Part shown: one piece after another, positions 11,150 through 20,298 of the stretch
How the letters are laid out: each line of letters starts with the position of its first letter
Numbering within the stretch: position 1 is the stretch's first letter
NCBI GenBank assembly: GCA_947483795.1
Contig: CANKLZ010000002.1
Coordinates: 1 to 63,157, forward strand
Source: Micrococcales bacterium
GTDB taxonomy: Bacteria > Actinomycetota > Actinomycetes > Actinomycetales > Microbacteriaceae
DNA: 63,157 bases
Direction: 5' to 3'
Made by a program: the position numbers and the translations under genes
The notes under the pieces: generated by a model
What the model saw: only the letters and a program-made list of their open reading frames with translations
Database searches by the model: none
What the model was told of the DNA's origin: nothing

Positions 11150-11244
11150 AAATAGTTATTAGACCGTTGTAGGTCTTGTATAAGTTTAGGGTTTGTTGGT
11201 AAGGCTTTATAGGATTAGAGCCAAGTCCAAACTAAGGAGTTCCC

Positions 11245-11709
11245 ATGTCACTAATAATCGGCGATCTAGCCCCAGATTTCACCCTTGCTAACCAATTCGG
11301 GGAGAACGTAACTCTTTCCGATTTCCGCGGCAAGAAACCAGTGGTTCTAGTTTTCTACCCTTTGTCATTCTCAGGGGTTTGCACAGGCGAACTATGTGAA
11401 ATTCGCGACAATTTCGACAAATTCGCCTCAAGTGATGTCGAATTGCTAGCTATCTCAGTAGACAGCAAGTACGTTCAGAAGGTTTTTGCTGAGCACGAGG
11501 GCTATAAGTTCTCTGTTTTGGCTGATTTCTGGCCTCACGGGCAGGTTGCTCAGGATTATGGAGTCTTCTTAGAGGAGCATGGAATCGCTAATAGAGGAAC
11601 CTTTGTTATCGATAAAGAGGGCGTTTTGGTGTCTAAATTCGTGACTGCCCCTGGTCAAGCTAGATCTTTGGACGAATATAGTCGCGCTTTGGCATCCTTG
11701 ACCGCCTAG
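11245..11709 (+). CDS. Peroxiredoxin, AhpE/Bcp-like
   Basis: FYPLSFSGVCTGELCEIRD peroxidatic Cys motif; SD AAGGAG. Confidence 0.88.
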   Translation: MSLIIGDLAPDFTLANQFGENVTLSDFRGKKPVVLVFYPLSFSGVCTGELCEIRDNFDKFASSDVELLAISVDSKYVQKVFAEHEGYKFSVLADFWPHGQVAQDYGVFLEEHGIANRGTFVIDKEGVLVSKFVTAPGQARSLDEYSRALASLTA

Positions 11710-11757
11710 CCTGTTGTATAGTTTTACAAGCGCCACATGGCGCTGCAGTCAAGAGTC

Positions 11758-11830
11758 GGGCCTTTAGCTCAGTTGGTAGAGCGCCACGCTTACACCGTGG
11801 ATGTCATCGGTTCGAGCCCGGTAGGGCCCA
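11758..11830 (+). tRNA. tRNA-Val (anticodon TAC)
   Basis: Cloverleaf: acceptor GGGCCTT/AGGGCCC, anticodon arm CCACG-CTTACAC-CGTGG, T-arm GGTTCGAGCC. Confidence 0.96.
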
Positions 11831-11887
11831 CTTTTAGACTACCTCCACCTAGAGGCATGAGTTAAGACTCAACGGTAAGATTTGCCT

Positions 11888-14455
11888 ATGGATTCAAGCA
11901 ACTTTCAGCCACCAATTCGACGTTCGTTATCCAACGAAGAGTTGGAAGCGCGAGTTAACCAAGCCATGTCGTCTCACTCAGGTGTCGAGACAGCTATGGA
12001 GTTGCTAGTTTCTCAGGAAGCACTTAGGTCTCAAGAAGATCGTGAATTAGCTGCATGGATCGAAAATATGCAGCAAATTGGCTCACCTGAGGCTCTTAGA
12101 GCACTAGAGGGTTATAGACAATCTGAGCAAGGAATCTTCGTTCCAGTTCAAGAACAGCCGTTGATTGAGGCTATCCAAGAGCCAAAAGTGGAACCCGTAG
12201 AAGTAGCCTCGAGTTTGTTCACCGTTCCGGAGACTGAGATCCAGAGCACCGAAGAGGTTGAACAAACCGTCTTGAATCAAAATGAGACTAACGCTCCTAG
12301 TGCAAATCCTGTGGTTGAACCCTTTTCATGGTTCACCAAAACATCTGAACCTGTTGAAGCAAATACAGCTGAAGCCCCAGAGCAATCCCAAGTATCAGCT
12401 AGCCCGCTAACAGTAAACGAGCAAGTCACGAGTTTAGAACCAATTGGATCTGAGACCAGAACTGATTTCGAGGCCTTATTAGCTGCCGCAGCCGCAGAAG
12501 AAGAACTTACCGCACTGGAAGAAAAGAAATCTAAGCCTGAGGTGACTAGTAAGAAAGCCAAGCAAAAGAAAGAAAAGAAGCAAGCGACGAATACTCGTAA
12601 GAGCGGAATCGGCTCCCCAGTAATAATTTGGCTTGGCCTTACAGCACTGGTAGCACCAATTGCTTTGGTTTGGGCATTAATTGGTTCTGGAATTTCCTCA
12701 ACGGCAATGGCAATAACATTCGGGGTAGCCATTCTGGTATCTGGCTCGCTAATTGCTCACGCTGCTTTAGCTAGTCGCAGGAACAGTAGCTTGCCGACTG
12801 AAGTTACTGGTCTACCTTCGCAGTCTGAACAGGAAACCATCTTGGTTCCAACACAGGTCGAAGAACATCGTTTTGAAGTGGCAGTTACAACTTCTCATCC
12901 ATTAGTTGAAATGGAAGCTGTTGAAGAAAAGCCGGAGGCACTAGGTCAATCATCGACCGAACCTGTGTCCCAGGCCATTGAAACCAATGTGCTCATACCC
13001 TCAGATGAATTCCGCAATCGTGGATTTACTTCTCAGCTTCTTGTATGGTTCGGTCTGTCCTCAACCCTGGCTCCTATTGTTTTAGTTTGGTCTCTTATTG
13101 GTTCTGGGCTTAGTGCACCTGTTATAGCAGTAGTTCTTAGCGTCGGATATTTAGTTTCGGGTTCACTGATCGCCCTAGCTGTTCTCGCTGGAAAGAGAAG
13201 TGGCCAGTCAACTAGCACTACCGCTCGAGCTGTGTTTGGAGTTTGGGGTAATGCTCTTCCGAGCGGGTTATTGTTCGTTAGTCGTGTGGCTATAGCTGCC
13301 CTGTTAATCGGAACATTCTCGTATTTGATGAATGGCGTTGAAGCTCGTATTCCAGATTTCAATACTGTCCTTGCAAGCACTTCCGGATTCTCAGTGACGG
13401 TCGGTTTAGTGGTGCAGATCGGCTTTTTGATCATAGTCACGGCCCTAGCAGCTGTTAGGGGAGGAGCTGCACGTATCATTCAAGTTTCATTTAGCGTTTT
13501 AGCTTTTGCTCTAGTCGCTGAAAGTTTCGTGTCACTGACTGTCAATCCAATCGCCTTACAGGCAAGTGGAACCAAAGGTGTGATCTCCGAGTCTGCACTT
13601 GCAGGGGTCGGCATGATTTTGATGGTCAACCTAACTTTGTGGTTTGCAGTTGCTCCTAACCTTTCGAAAGCAATTCCTACCAATGTAAAGAGTTACAAAG
13701 TGTACATTGCAGCGTTTGTTTCCAACTTTGTAGCACCGGTGCTTGTGGGAGTTGTCTCATTGCTTTGGTTAGGTCAAGTCAGTCTGGAGGCTTCAGAAGG
13801 CTTTAGTCTTCAAGACGCTGTGCTAGGTCTACCAAACTGGGCTCAAGGATCTCTAATGTCAGGTATCGCCTTAGCTTTGGTTTACGCTGTTCTGCTCTCA
13901 GCCCGATCAGCTGCTTTGGACTTGGTTTCAGTATTTAGGCTCAAGGGAAAAATCTCCGCGTTGGTTATGAGTGTCACTGCTGTTGCATCGCTTCTAGCAC
14001 TATTCGCTCAGCAGCCATCCAGCCAACAAGTTGAATATCTTCTAAACGTGTTTGTGTTGGTCTCTGCAGTATCCGCCGGTTGGATAGGAATCTTTGCCGG
14101 TGATGGCCTGGTGAGAAAGATTCCGTATCACGAACTTTCTTTAGCCAGAGCCTACGGGGTATACAAGAAGTTCAACTTAATGTCTTTGTTCACTTGGTTC
14201 ATAACTATTGCCTTTGCAATTGCTTTTATGCCGGTGAATCTCTATGGGATGAACTTCATGGGCTTCGCACTACCTGTACTCGGACTCGAGCCAAGTGTGT
14301 CTATCTCTGCTCTCGGCTTTACAGCAACCGTCCTGTTAGGTTTCCTACTGACCATAATCTTCAGAGTTCCTCAGATCAGGAGACAAGAAGCCGAAATAAA
14401 TGAACTTGAAGCTAGGCGCGAGCAGCTGAACGACATCTTCTTGGTTACCGAGTAA
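11888..14455 (+). CDS. NCS1-like (nucleobase:cation symporter-like) membrane protein with long acidic N-terminus and duplicated first TM pair
   Basis: ATG at 11888 sits 6 nt after TAAGAT (ORF-track start 11882 is an upstream TTG); C-terminal half has an NCS1-like pattern (RAVFGVWGNALPS, WIGIFAGDGLVRK). Confidence 0.65.
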   Translation: MDSSNFQPPIRRSLSNEELEARVNQAMSSHSGVETAMELLVSQEALRSQEDRELAAWIENMQQIGSPEALRALEGYRQSEQGIFVPVQEQPLIEAIQEPKVEPVEVASSLFTVPETEIQSTEEVEQTVLNQNETNAPSANPVVEPFSWFTKTSEPVEANTAEAPEQSQVSASPLTVNEQVTSLEPIGSETRTDFEALLAAAAAEEELTALEEKKSKPEVTSKKAKQKKEKKQATNTRKSGIGSPVIIWLGLTALVAPIALVWALIGSGISSTAMAITFGVAILVSGSLIAHAALASRRNSSLPTEVTGLPSQSEQETILVPTQVEEHRFEVAVTTSHPLVEMEAVEEKPEALGQSSTEPVSQAIETNVLIPSDEFRNRGFTSQLLVWFGLSSTLAPIVLVWSLIGSGLSAPVIAVVLSVGYLVSGSLIALAVLAGKRSGQSTSTTARAVFGVWGNALPSGLLFVSRVAIAALLIGTFSYLMNGVEARIPDFNTVLASTSGFSVTVGLVVQIGFLIIVTALAAVRGGAARIIQVSFSVLAFALVAESFVSLTVNPIALQASGTKGVISESALAGVGMILMVNLTLWFAVAPNLSKAIPTNVKSYKVYIAAFVSNFVAPVLVGVVSLLWLGQVSLEASEGFSLQDAVLGLPNWAQGSLMSGIALALVYAVLLSARSAALDLVSVFRLKGKISALVMSVTAVASLLALFAQQPSSQQVEYLLNVFVLVSAVSAGWIGIFAGDGLVRKIPYHELSLARAYGVYKKFNLMSLFTWFITIAFAIAFMPVNLYGMNFMGFALPVLGLEPSVSISALGFTATVLLGFLLTIIFRVPQIRRQEAEINELEARREQLNDIFLVTE
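12613..12785 (+). repeat. Copy A of internal two-TM duplication
   Basis: SPVIIWLGLTALVAPIALVWALIGSGISSTAMAITFGVAILVSGSLIAHAALASRR. Confidence 0.85.
13030..13200 (+). repeat. Copy B of internal two-TM duplication
   Basis: SQLLVWFGLSSTLAPIVLVWSLIGSGLSAPVIAVVLSVGYLVSGSLIALAVLAGKR. Confidence 0.85.
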
Positions 14456-15289
14456 ATGAACTTACCACTGGCACATGTCATAGAAGCCTTCGAAAAACTT
14501 TGGCCTACTCATTTAGCTGAAGACTGGGATGTGGTTGGCCTAGTATCTGGTTCTCCTAATCAAACTATTTCTAAGGTGATGTTGACAGTTGATGTTACCC
14601 ATGAAGTGGTGCAGCAGGCAAAGGATTCCAAGGCAAACTTAATACTTGCTCATCATCCACTAATGCTAAGAGGCGTCAGTTCCTTGCCGGAGGACAGTTC
14701 AAAAGGTTCAGTGATTGCCAACATAATTCGAGCAGATATAGCTCTGTACTCTGCTCATACCAACGCTGACTCGGTATCATCAGGTACTTCAGCAGTATTG
14801 GCTGATGCAATAGGTCTCAAGAACGCACAAGTGCTCTCGCCAGCAGCAGATGCAGGTTTAGGTATCGGAATCAAAGGGGAACTAGATCAAGGGATACCTT
14901 TGAGCGAATTAGCAACTCGTTTGCTGAGTGTTCTTCCGCAGACTGCTTCGGGAATTAGAGTTGCTGGCGAATACGATCGAGTCGTAAAAACCGTGGCTCT
15001 ATGTGCTGGTGCAGGCGACTCTTATCTAGAGCTCGCTTTGAATTCTGGATCAGATGTTTTTATTACTTCTGATCTTCGTCATCACAGAGCGCAAGAGACA
15101 CTTGAGGAAGCCAAGGCCAGGGGATTAGATTTCTCACTTGTTGATATATCTCACTGGGCAGCAGAGTTTCTATGGTTGGCTAAAGCTAAGGAACAACTGA
15201 GTATTGAACTACCTGAACTAGAGTTCGAAGTATGTGACATTAGAACTGACGTATTTGAATTCCTCATGAACAAGCCGAAAGAAGAGTAA
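14456..15289 (+). CDS. Nif3-like dinuclear metal centre hexameric protein
   Basis: ILAHHPLMLRG, YSAHTNADSV, CAGAGDSY. Confidence 0.9.
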   Translation: MNLPLAHVIEAFEKLWPTHLAEDWDVVGLVSGSPNQTISKVMLTVDVTHEVVQQAKDSKANLILAHHPLMLRGVSSLPEDSSKGSVIANIIRADIALYSAHTNADSVSSGTSAVLADAIGLKNAQVLSPAADAGLGIGIKGELDQGIPLSELATRLLSVLPQTASGIRVAGEYDRVVKTVALCAGAGDSYLELALNSGSDVFITSDLRHHRAQETLEEAKARGLDFSLVDISHWAAEFLWLAKAKEQLSIELPELEFEVCDIRTDVFEFLMNKPKEE

Positions 15290-16002
15290 TGAAACTAGAT
15301 AGAGCAGGTCAATCGGCATTGCTAAAACTCTCACAAGTTGACTTGGAAATCGAGCAAATCAAGTCTGAGATTTCCAAGGCGGTTAGTTCAAAAGAGCTGA
15401 CAGAAGCTTCAGCCAAGCTATCTTCGACTTCAGGTGAGGTCTTGGCTGCAAGGACCAACTTTGAGAACCTAAACATGGAAGCTCGCAAAGCTGACGATAA
15501 CTTGCACTTAGTCGAAGAACGTATTGCTAGAGACATGGAGAGACTCAACAACACTTCTTCGCCGAAAGATGCACAGGCGATTCAATCAGAAGTTGAGTCA
15601 CTAACCAAAAGAAAGAGTGATCTCGAGGAAGTTGAACTCGAAGTTCTAGATCGTCTAGAGAAAGCAGAGACTGAGTTGAACGCTATTTCTGTTACTCGTG
15701 AAGAACTTTCTAAACTGGTCTCTGAAATGCAAGAAAGCATTCAGTTGCAAGTAGATGAACTCAAATCTAGAGGCAGGAAACTCACCGCAGATAGAGAGAT
15801 TCTGCTGACTAAAGTTTCAAGTGAGATTCTCGTCAGGTATCAGAACCTGTCGGCAAAACAGGTTGCCGTAGGGCAAATCGAAAACAGATCTTGTACAGCC
15901 TGTCGCATGGGTCTTACTGCAAGCACCATTGATGCTCTTTCCTCTTTAGCTGAGGATGAGGTTGGCTCTTGTCCTGAGTGTCTAGCAATGATTGTTCGAT
16001 GA
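15289..16002 (+). CDS. C4-type zinc ribbon protein with coiled-coil hairpin (CT398-like)
   Basis: Long coiled coil then CTACRMGL...CPECLAMIVR; downstream of nif3 as in other actinobacteria. Confidence 0.85.
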   Translation: MKLDRAGQSALLKLSQVDLEIEQIKSEISKAVSSKELTEASAKLSSTSGEVLAARTNFENLNMEARKADDNLHLVEERIARDMERLNNTSSPKDAQAIQSEVESLTKRKSDLEEVELEVLDRLEKAETELNAISVTREELSKLVSEMQESIQLQVDELKSRGRKLTADREILLTKVSSEILVRYQNLSAKQVAVGQIENRSCTACRMGLTASTIDALSSLAEDEVGSCPECLAMIVR

Positions 16003-17192
16003 CTCAAAGCATAACTATTGAAGCCGATGGTGGCTCAAGAGGAAATCCAGGTCCTGCCGGTTCGGGTGCAGTGATTTTAGATTCAAAGACTGGTTCGATT
16101 CTAGCTGAGGTCGCTGTGTTCATCGGAGTGGCCACCAACAACGTTGCTGAGTATCGAGCAGTGTTGGCAGCCATAGAGGTGGCTAATGAGATAGCACCAG
16201 CAGTAAGAACACTTGTGCGTATGGACAGCAAGCTCGTTGTTGAACAAATGTCAGGCCGGTGGAAAGTAAAGAATGAGGGTATGCAGGATCTCGCCCTTGC
16301 TTTGAAGGATGCTATCGGTTCAAGAGAAGTAAGTTTCGAGTGGATTCCACGCGAACAAAATGGTAAGGCTGACTCACTTGCGAATGAAGCGATGGATGCA
16401 GAGAAAAGCACCATACGGAAATACATAGGTTCTGCCGACACATCAACAATTGATGTCATCACTTCATCATCCAAACCAATAGCCGCAGATCTTGAATACA
16501 ACCCTGAACTGCCAAGTTCGGTCCGAGCGCCGCGAAATGTTTCTAAGAAACTCACCACCATTATCTTGGTCCGTCATGGGCGAACCATCCTCACAGAGAG
16601 TCACAGAATCTCGGGGCGGGGTGGTGAAGATCCTCAACTTTCAGATGCAGGTAAGGAAGATGCGAGGAAGGTTGCCGAAGAACTCACTCACGTTGGCGCC
16701 TCTGGTCCACATGCAAAGCTTCTATCACCAAGTGTTGTGGTTAGTTCACCTATCGCTAGGGCAAGAGAGACAGCTTCAATAATCGCGTCGAAGTTAGGCA
16801 TTCCAGTTGAGACGCATGATGACATTGCTGAGATTGCCTTTGGCGATTGGGATGGACACACCAATCAAGAAGTGGCAGCTAATTGGTCAGCGCTCTATGA
16901 CCAATGGCGAGGAGACGTAAGGATCTCTCCACCAGGTGGCGGGGAGTCGTTAGAAGAGTTTGACGTTCGAGTAAACAAAGGAATCTCAGCGATACTCGAC
17001 AAGCATGAAGGCAAAACTGTAATTGTTGTGGCTCACGTCATGCCTATCAGGGGATTCATAAAGAAGGCTATTGATGCCACTTGGCCTGCATACTGGAGAA
17101 CCAGCATTGCTCCTTGTTCAATAAGTGTCATCAGGTTCTGGGGCGATGAAGCAGCTGAGATTTCGGTAGTGAATCAAACCAATCACCTCTAG
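15999..17192 (+). CDS. Bifunctional RNase H/acid phosphatase
   Basis: RNase HI domain (IEADGGSRGNPGPAGSGAV) fused to histidine phosphatase domain (ILVRHGRT); start taken at the ATGA overlap at 15999. Confidence 0.92.
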   Translation: MTQSITIEADGGSRGNPGPAGSGAVILDSKTGSILAEVAVFIGVATNNVAEYRAVLAAIEVANEIAPAVRTLVRMDSKLVVEQMSGRWKVKNEGMQDLALALKDAIGSREVSFEWIPREQNGKADSLANEAMDAEKSTIRKYIGSADTSTIDVITSSSKPIAADLEYNPELPSSVRAPRNVSKKLTTIILVRHGRTILTESHRISGRGGEDPQLSDAGKEDARKVAEELTHVGASGPHAKLLSPSVVVSSPIARARETASIIASKLGIPVETHDDIAEIAFGDWDGHTNQEVAANWSALYDQWRGDVRISPPGGGESLEEFDVRVNKGISAILDKHEGKTVIVVAHVMPIRGFIKKAIDATWPAYWRTSIAPCSISVIRFWGDEAAEISVVNQTNHL

Positions 17193-17232
17193 GGCTATCT
17201 TGCCTCAGCCTTCTCGATTACTCTTGAGTTGG

Positions 17233-17578
17233 AAGGGTCGGCTAGACGGTCGCGGTAGCGCAAGCTAACGAGGAACGTCCGGGCTCCACATAGCAGAGTG
17301 GTGGGTAACACCCACTCGGTGTAAACCGCAAGAAAGTGCAACAGAGAGTAGACCGCCACGCAAGTGGTAAGGGTGAAACGGTGGTGTAAGAGACCACCAG
17401 CGTTTTAGGTAACTAAGACGGCTAGGTAAACCTCGCTCGGAGCAAGGTCATACAGAAGGCGTTTGAGAGCAGCTAGTTCAAGTCTTCGGGTAGACCGCTT
17501 GATGGCATTGGTAACAATGTCGCTAGATAGATGACCGTCACCGCAAGGTACAGAACCCGGCGTATCGGCCGACCCCTC
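17233..17578 (+). ncRNA. rnpB: RNase P RNA, class A
   Basis: P1 stem GGGTCGGC (17236) / GCCGACCC (17568-17575); conserved GAGGAACGTCCGGGCTCCA and ACAGAACCCGGCGTATCGGC blocks. Confidence 0.95.
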
Positions 17579-17602
17579 CACTAATCAGTAGTGTGCTTTT
17601 TT
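17579..17602 (+). terminator. Candidate intrinsic terminator of rnpB inside the 3' end of ppgK
   Basis: CACTA-ATCAG-TAGTG stem followed by TGC and six T residues on the + strand. Confidence 0.65.
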
Positions 17603-18336
17603 GCCCAGTAGGCAGCACCAAGTATTCCAGCACTATTTCTATTGGTTGCTGGAACAATCCTGGTCTTGAGTTTTAGTAGCGGCAGGAATTGCTCATGTTC
17701 CTTGGAGACACCGCCACCAACGATAAATAGATCCGGAGTTAGATAAGCCTCGAGCTTGCCAAAGTACTTCTGTAGACGCTGAGCCCACTGATCCCAAGAT
17801 AACCCTTCTCTTTCCTTAGCTAAGTAGGCTGCCTTCGACTCGTAGTCAACACCATCTATTTCCAGGTGGCCAAGTTCTGCATTAGGAATTAGTTTGCCGT
17901 TGTAAATCAGAGCCGTGCCAATGCCGGTACCTAGAGTCACCACTACAACTAAACCTTTAGTATTCTTAGCTGCCCCATACTTTGCCTCTGCTAAGCCAGC
18001 TGCATCAGCATCATTCAATACGTGAACAGTTCGTTTCAGTTCTTTTTCAAACAACCTATCTGCATCCAAATCAATCCATTCTTTGGATACATTTGCTGCT
18101 GACTTGGTAACTCCATCTTTCACAACTGCTGGAAAACAAATTCCTACCGGTAAGCCGGCGGCTTTTGGTAGGTGTGAATTCAAATCACGAAGAACAGCCG
18201 CTATCTCCTTAGGCGAACCACCTTCGGGAGTTGCGTATCTGAGCCTCTCGCTTAGAAGTGTGCCTGTTCGAACATCCACTAAGGCTCCCTTTATTCCAGT
18301 GCCACCGATGTCTATGCCTATTGCTTTCTTTGCCAT
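17581..18336 (-). CDS. ppgK: Polyphosphate glucokinase (ROK family)
   Basis: GIDIGGTGIKGALVD, VTLGTGIGTALI, ELGHLEIDG. Confidence 0.9.
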   Translation of the reverse strand: MAKKAIGIDIGGTGIKGALVDVRTGTLLSERLRYATPEGGSPKEIAAVLRDLNSHLPKAAGLPVGICFPAVVKDGVTKSAANVSKEWIDLDADRLFEKELKRTVHVLNDADAAGLAEAKYGAAKNTKGLVVVVTLGTGIGTALIYNGKLIPNAELGHLEIDGVDYESKAAYLAKEREGLSWDQWAQRLQKYFGKLEAYLTPDLFIVGGGVSKEHEQFLPLLKLKTRIVPATNRNSAGILGAAYWAKKHTTD

Positions 18337-18345
18337 GATCTCTCC

Positions 18346-19215
18346 TTAAGCCAATGTCAAAATTTCTGCACCTGTTTCAGTTACAACAAGTGTGTGTTCA
18401 AATTGTGCTGTGATGCTCTTGTCTTTTGTTACAACGGTCCAACCATCTGGCCACATCTCCCAAAGGTGTGTGCCAAGAGTGAGCATGGGTTCAATAGTGA
18501 AAACCATGCCCACTTTCATTTCATCTGAATACATTGGGGCAGAATCAAAGTGCGGGATGATAAGCCCACTGTGAAAGCTCTCACCAATTCCATGTCCAGT
18601 GAAATCTCTTACTACTCCGTAACCAAATCTCTTTGCGTATGACTCGATTGCTCGCCCGATGAGATTTACCGATCGACCTGGGGCAACAACAGCAATACCT
18701 CTAGCAAGTGCCTCTTTGGTACGAGTAATTAGATCTGCTATCTCTGGTTTTACCTCGCCAACCATGAAAGTTTGATTACTGTCACCGTGATATCCGTCTA
18801 TGTACGCTGTGATGTCAATGTTAACGATGTCACCGTCTTGTAACACAGTGTCGTCAGGAATACCGTGACAGATAACTTCATTCACTGACGAACAAATCGA
18901 CTTTGGGTATCCTCGGTAGCCGAGTGTAGAGGGATAGGCACCGTTATCAATCAAGAACTGGTGAGCTATTTTGTCTAATTCATCTGTGGTTAATCCAGCT
19001 TTAGCGTTTTTAACCACCAATTCGATAGCTTGAGCGGCGATCTTTCCTGAGTGCCTTATCTTCTCGATTTGTTCTGGAGTTTTGACATCTGTGCCAGTGA
19101 ACTTAGCGGGCATAGGCTTTCCGACATACTCAGGTTTCGCTATGGAAGAAGGAACAGGAAGTTTGGGGGAGACGCGACCTGGAATCAGGTATCCAGTCTT
19201 GGCGTCTCTAGGCAT
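18346..19215 (-). CDS. map: Type I methionyl aminopeptidase
   Basis: [35 protein letters not shown]; start MPRDAKTG at 19215 preferred over the 19275 ORF start. Confidence 0.93.
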   Translation of the reverse strand: MPRDAKTGYLIPGRVSPKLPVPSSIAKPEYVGKPMPAKFTGTDVKTPEQIEKIRHSGKIAAQAIELVVKNAKAGLTTDELDKIAHQFLIDNGAYPSTLGYRGYPKSICSSVNEVICHGIPDDTVLQDGDIVNIDITAYIDGYHGDSNQTFMVGEVKPEIADLITRTKEALARGIAVVAPGRSVNLIGRAIESYAKRFGYGVVRDFTGHGIGESFHSGLIIPHFDSAPMYSDEMKVGMVFTIEPMLTLGTHLWEMWPDGWTVVTKDKSITAQFEHTLVVTETGAEILTLA

Positions 19216-19254
19216 ACACCCAATACTAAGTAAGCACTGTGAGTATGCTGAGAA

Positions 19255-19470
19255 GTGAAACACATAAGGAGCCAAGAAATTAGCGATGAGCAGAAGCCAG
19301 AGTTTTGGTTCAACACCAAAACCAACAGCGTTGAAGAAGGCAAACAGGACCTAGCTCTATATCGAATTGGCCCATTTGCTACCCGTCTAGAAGCTCAAAA
19401 TGCCCTTCAAACCCTAAAAGCACGAAGTGACGCTTGGACCGAGGAAGACGAGCAAGACAAAGATCAATAG
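19255..19470 (+). CDS. Small SPOR-domain-like protein
   Basis: [15 protein letters not shown]...[16 protein letters not shown]; start ambiguous between GTG 19255 and ATT 19279. Confidence 0.7.
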   Translation: MKHIRSQEISDEQKPEFWFNTKTNSVEEGKQDLALYRIGPFATRLEAQNALQTLKARSDAWTEEDEQDKDQ

Positions 19471-19482
19471 AGCCTGTGTGAG

Positions 19483-20295
19483 TTACCCGTGTGAGTTCTC
19501 TTCGGTAGGAAAAGCGCCTTCTGCAACTTCGCTTCGATAAGCCGAGGCGGCCGAAAGTAGAGCGGTGCGCATGTCGGCATACTGCTTCACAAACTTGCGT
19601 GGTTTACCTGGGTAGAGCCCTGCGAAGTCTGTCCAAACCAAGATTTGACCGTCTGTTCCAGATCCAGCTCCGATACCAATGGTCGGTATGTGTAAATTGT
19701 TTGTCAGTTCCGTAGCTAGTTTGGCTGGCACTAGTTCTAGCACGACCGCAAATGCTCCAGCTTCCTGAACTGCTAATGCGTCATCAATCAGTTCTTTGGC
19801 AGTATCTCCTCTGCCCTGTACTTTTGCCCCGCTTAGCGAATGCACACTCTGTGGGGTAAAGCCAATGTGAGCCATAACAGGTATGCCTGCTATGACCAGT
19901 GCCTTGATTTGTGGAGCGCTTCGAGTTCCCCCCTCGAGTTTCACAGCGCTCGCCCCTGAGAGCTTCATCAGTCTGATTGCATTTGTGAGCGCATCCTCTG
20001 GCCCAGTTTCGTAACTACCGAAAGGCATATCCACAACGACTAGTGCTCTCTTTGCTGCTCTACTTACTGCTCTGCCGAATGGAATCATTTCGTCGATGGT
20101 TATCGGCAGAGTGGTTTCGTGGCCAAGTACGTTATCGGCAGCAGAGTCGCCAACCAGAAGAACATCGATACCAGCCTCATCGAAGATGCCACTGGTCAGC
20201 GAGTCATAAGAAGTCAGGCAAGAGAATTTACGGTTGGTTTGTTTGAACTCAAGAAGTGTTCCTGTTCTAACAACCTTTGGAGTAATCTCGTGCAT
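19483..20295 (-). CDS. panB: 3-methyl-2-oxobutanoate hydroxymethyltransferase
   Basis: LLVGDSAADNVLGHETTLPIT, VKLEGG, IPVMAHIGFTPQS, IGIGAGSGTDGQILV. Confidence 0.95.
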   Translation of the reverse strand: MHEITPKVVRTGTLLEFKQTNRKFSCLTSYDSLTSGIFDEAGIDVLLVGDSAADNVLGHETTLPITIDEMIPFGRAVSRAAKRALVVVDMPFGSYETGPEDALTNAIRLMKLSGASAVKLEGGTRSAPQIKALVIAGIPVMAHIGFTPQSVHSLSGAKVQGRGDTAKELIDDALAVQEAGAFAVVLELVPAKLATELTNNLHIPTIGIGAGSGTDGQILVWTDFAGLYPGKPRKFVKQYADMRTALLSAASAYRSEVAEGAFPTEENSHG

Positions 20296-20298
20296 TTG

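Noticed and set aside
16004-16561. 185-aa minus-strand ORF opposite the RNase H domain
   Set aside because: Antisense shadow of a conserved gene, Ser/Ala-rich and without a family
19465-19500. GTGTGAGTT direct repeat at the SPOR/panB convergent junction
   Set aside because: Only two 9-nt copies, one inside panB coding sequence; could be chance or a tiny slippage event
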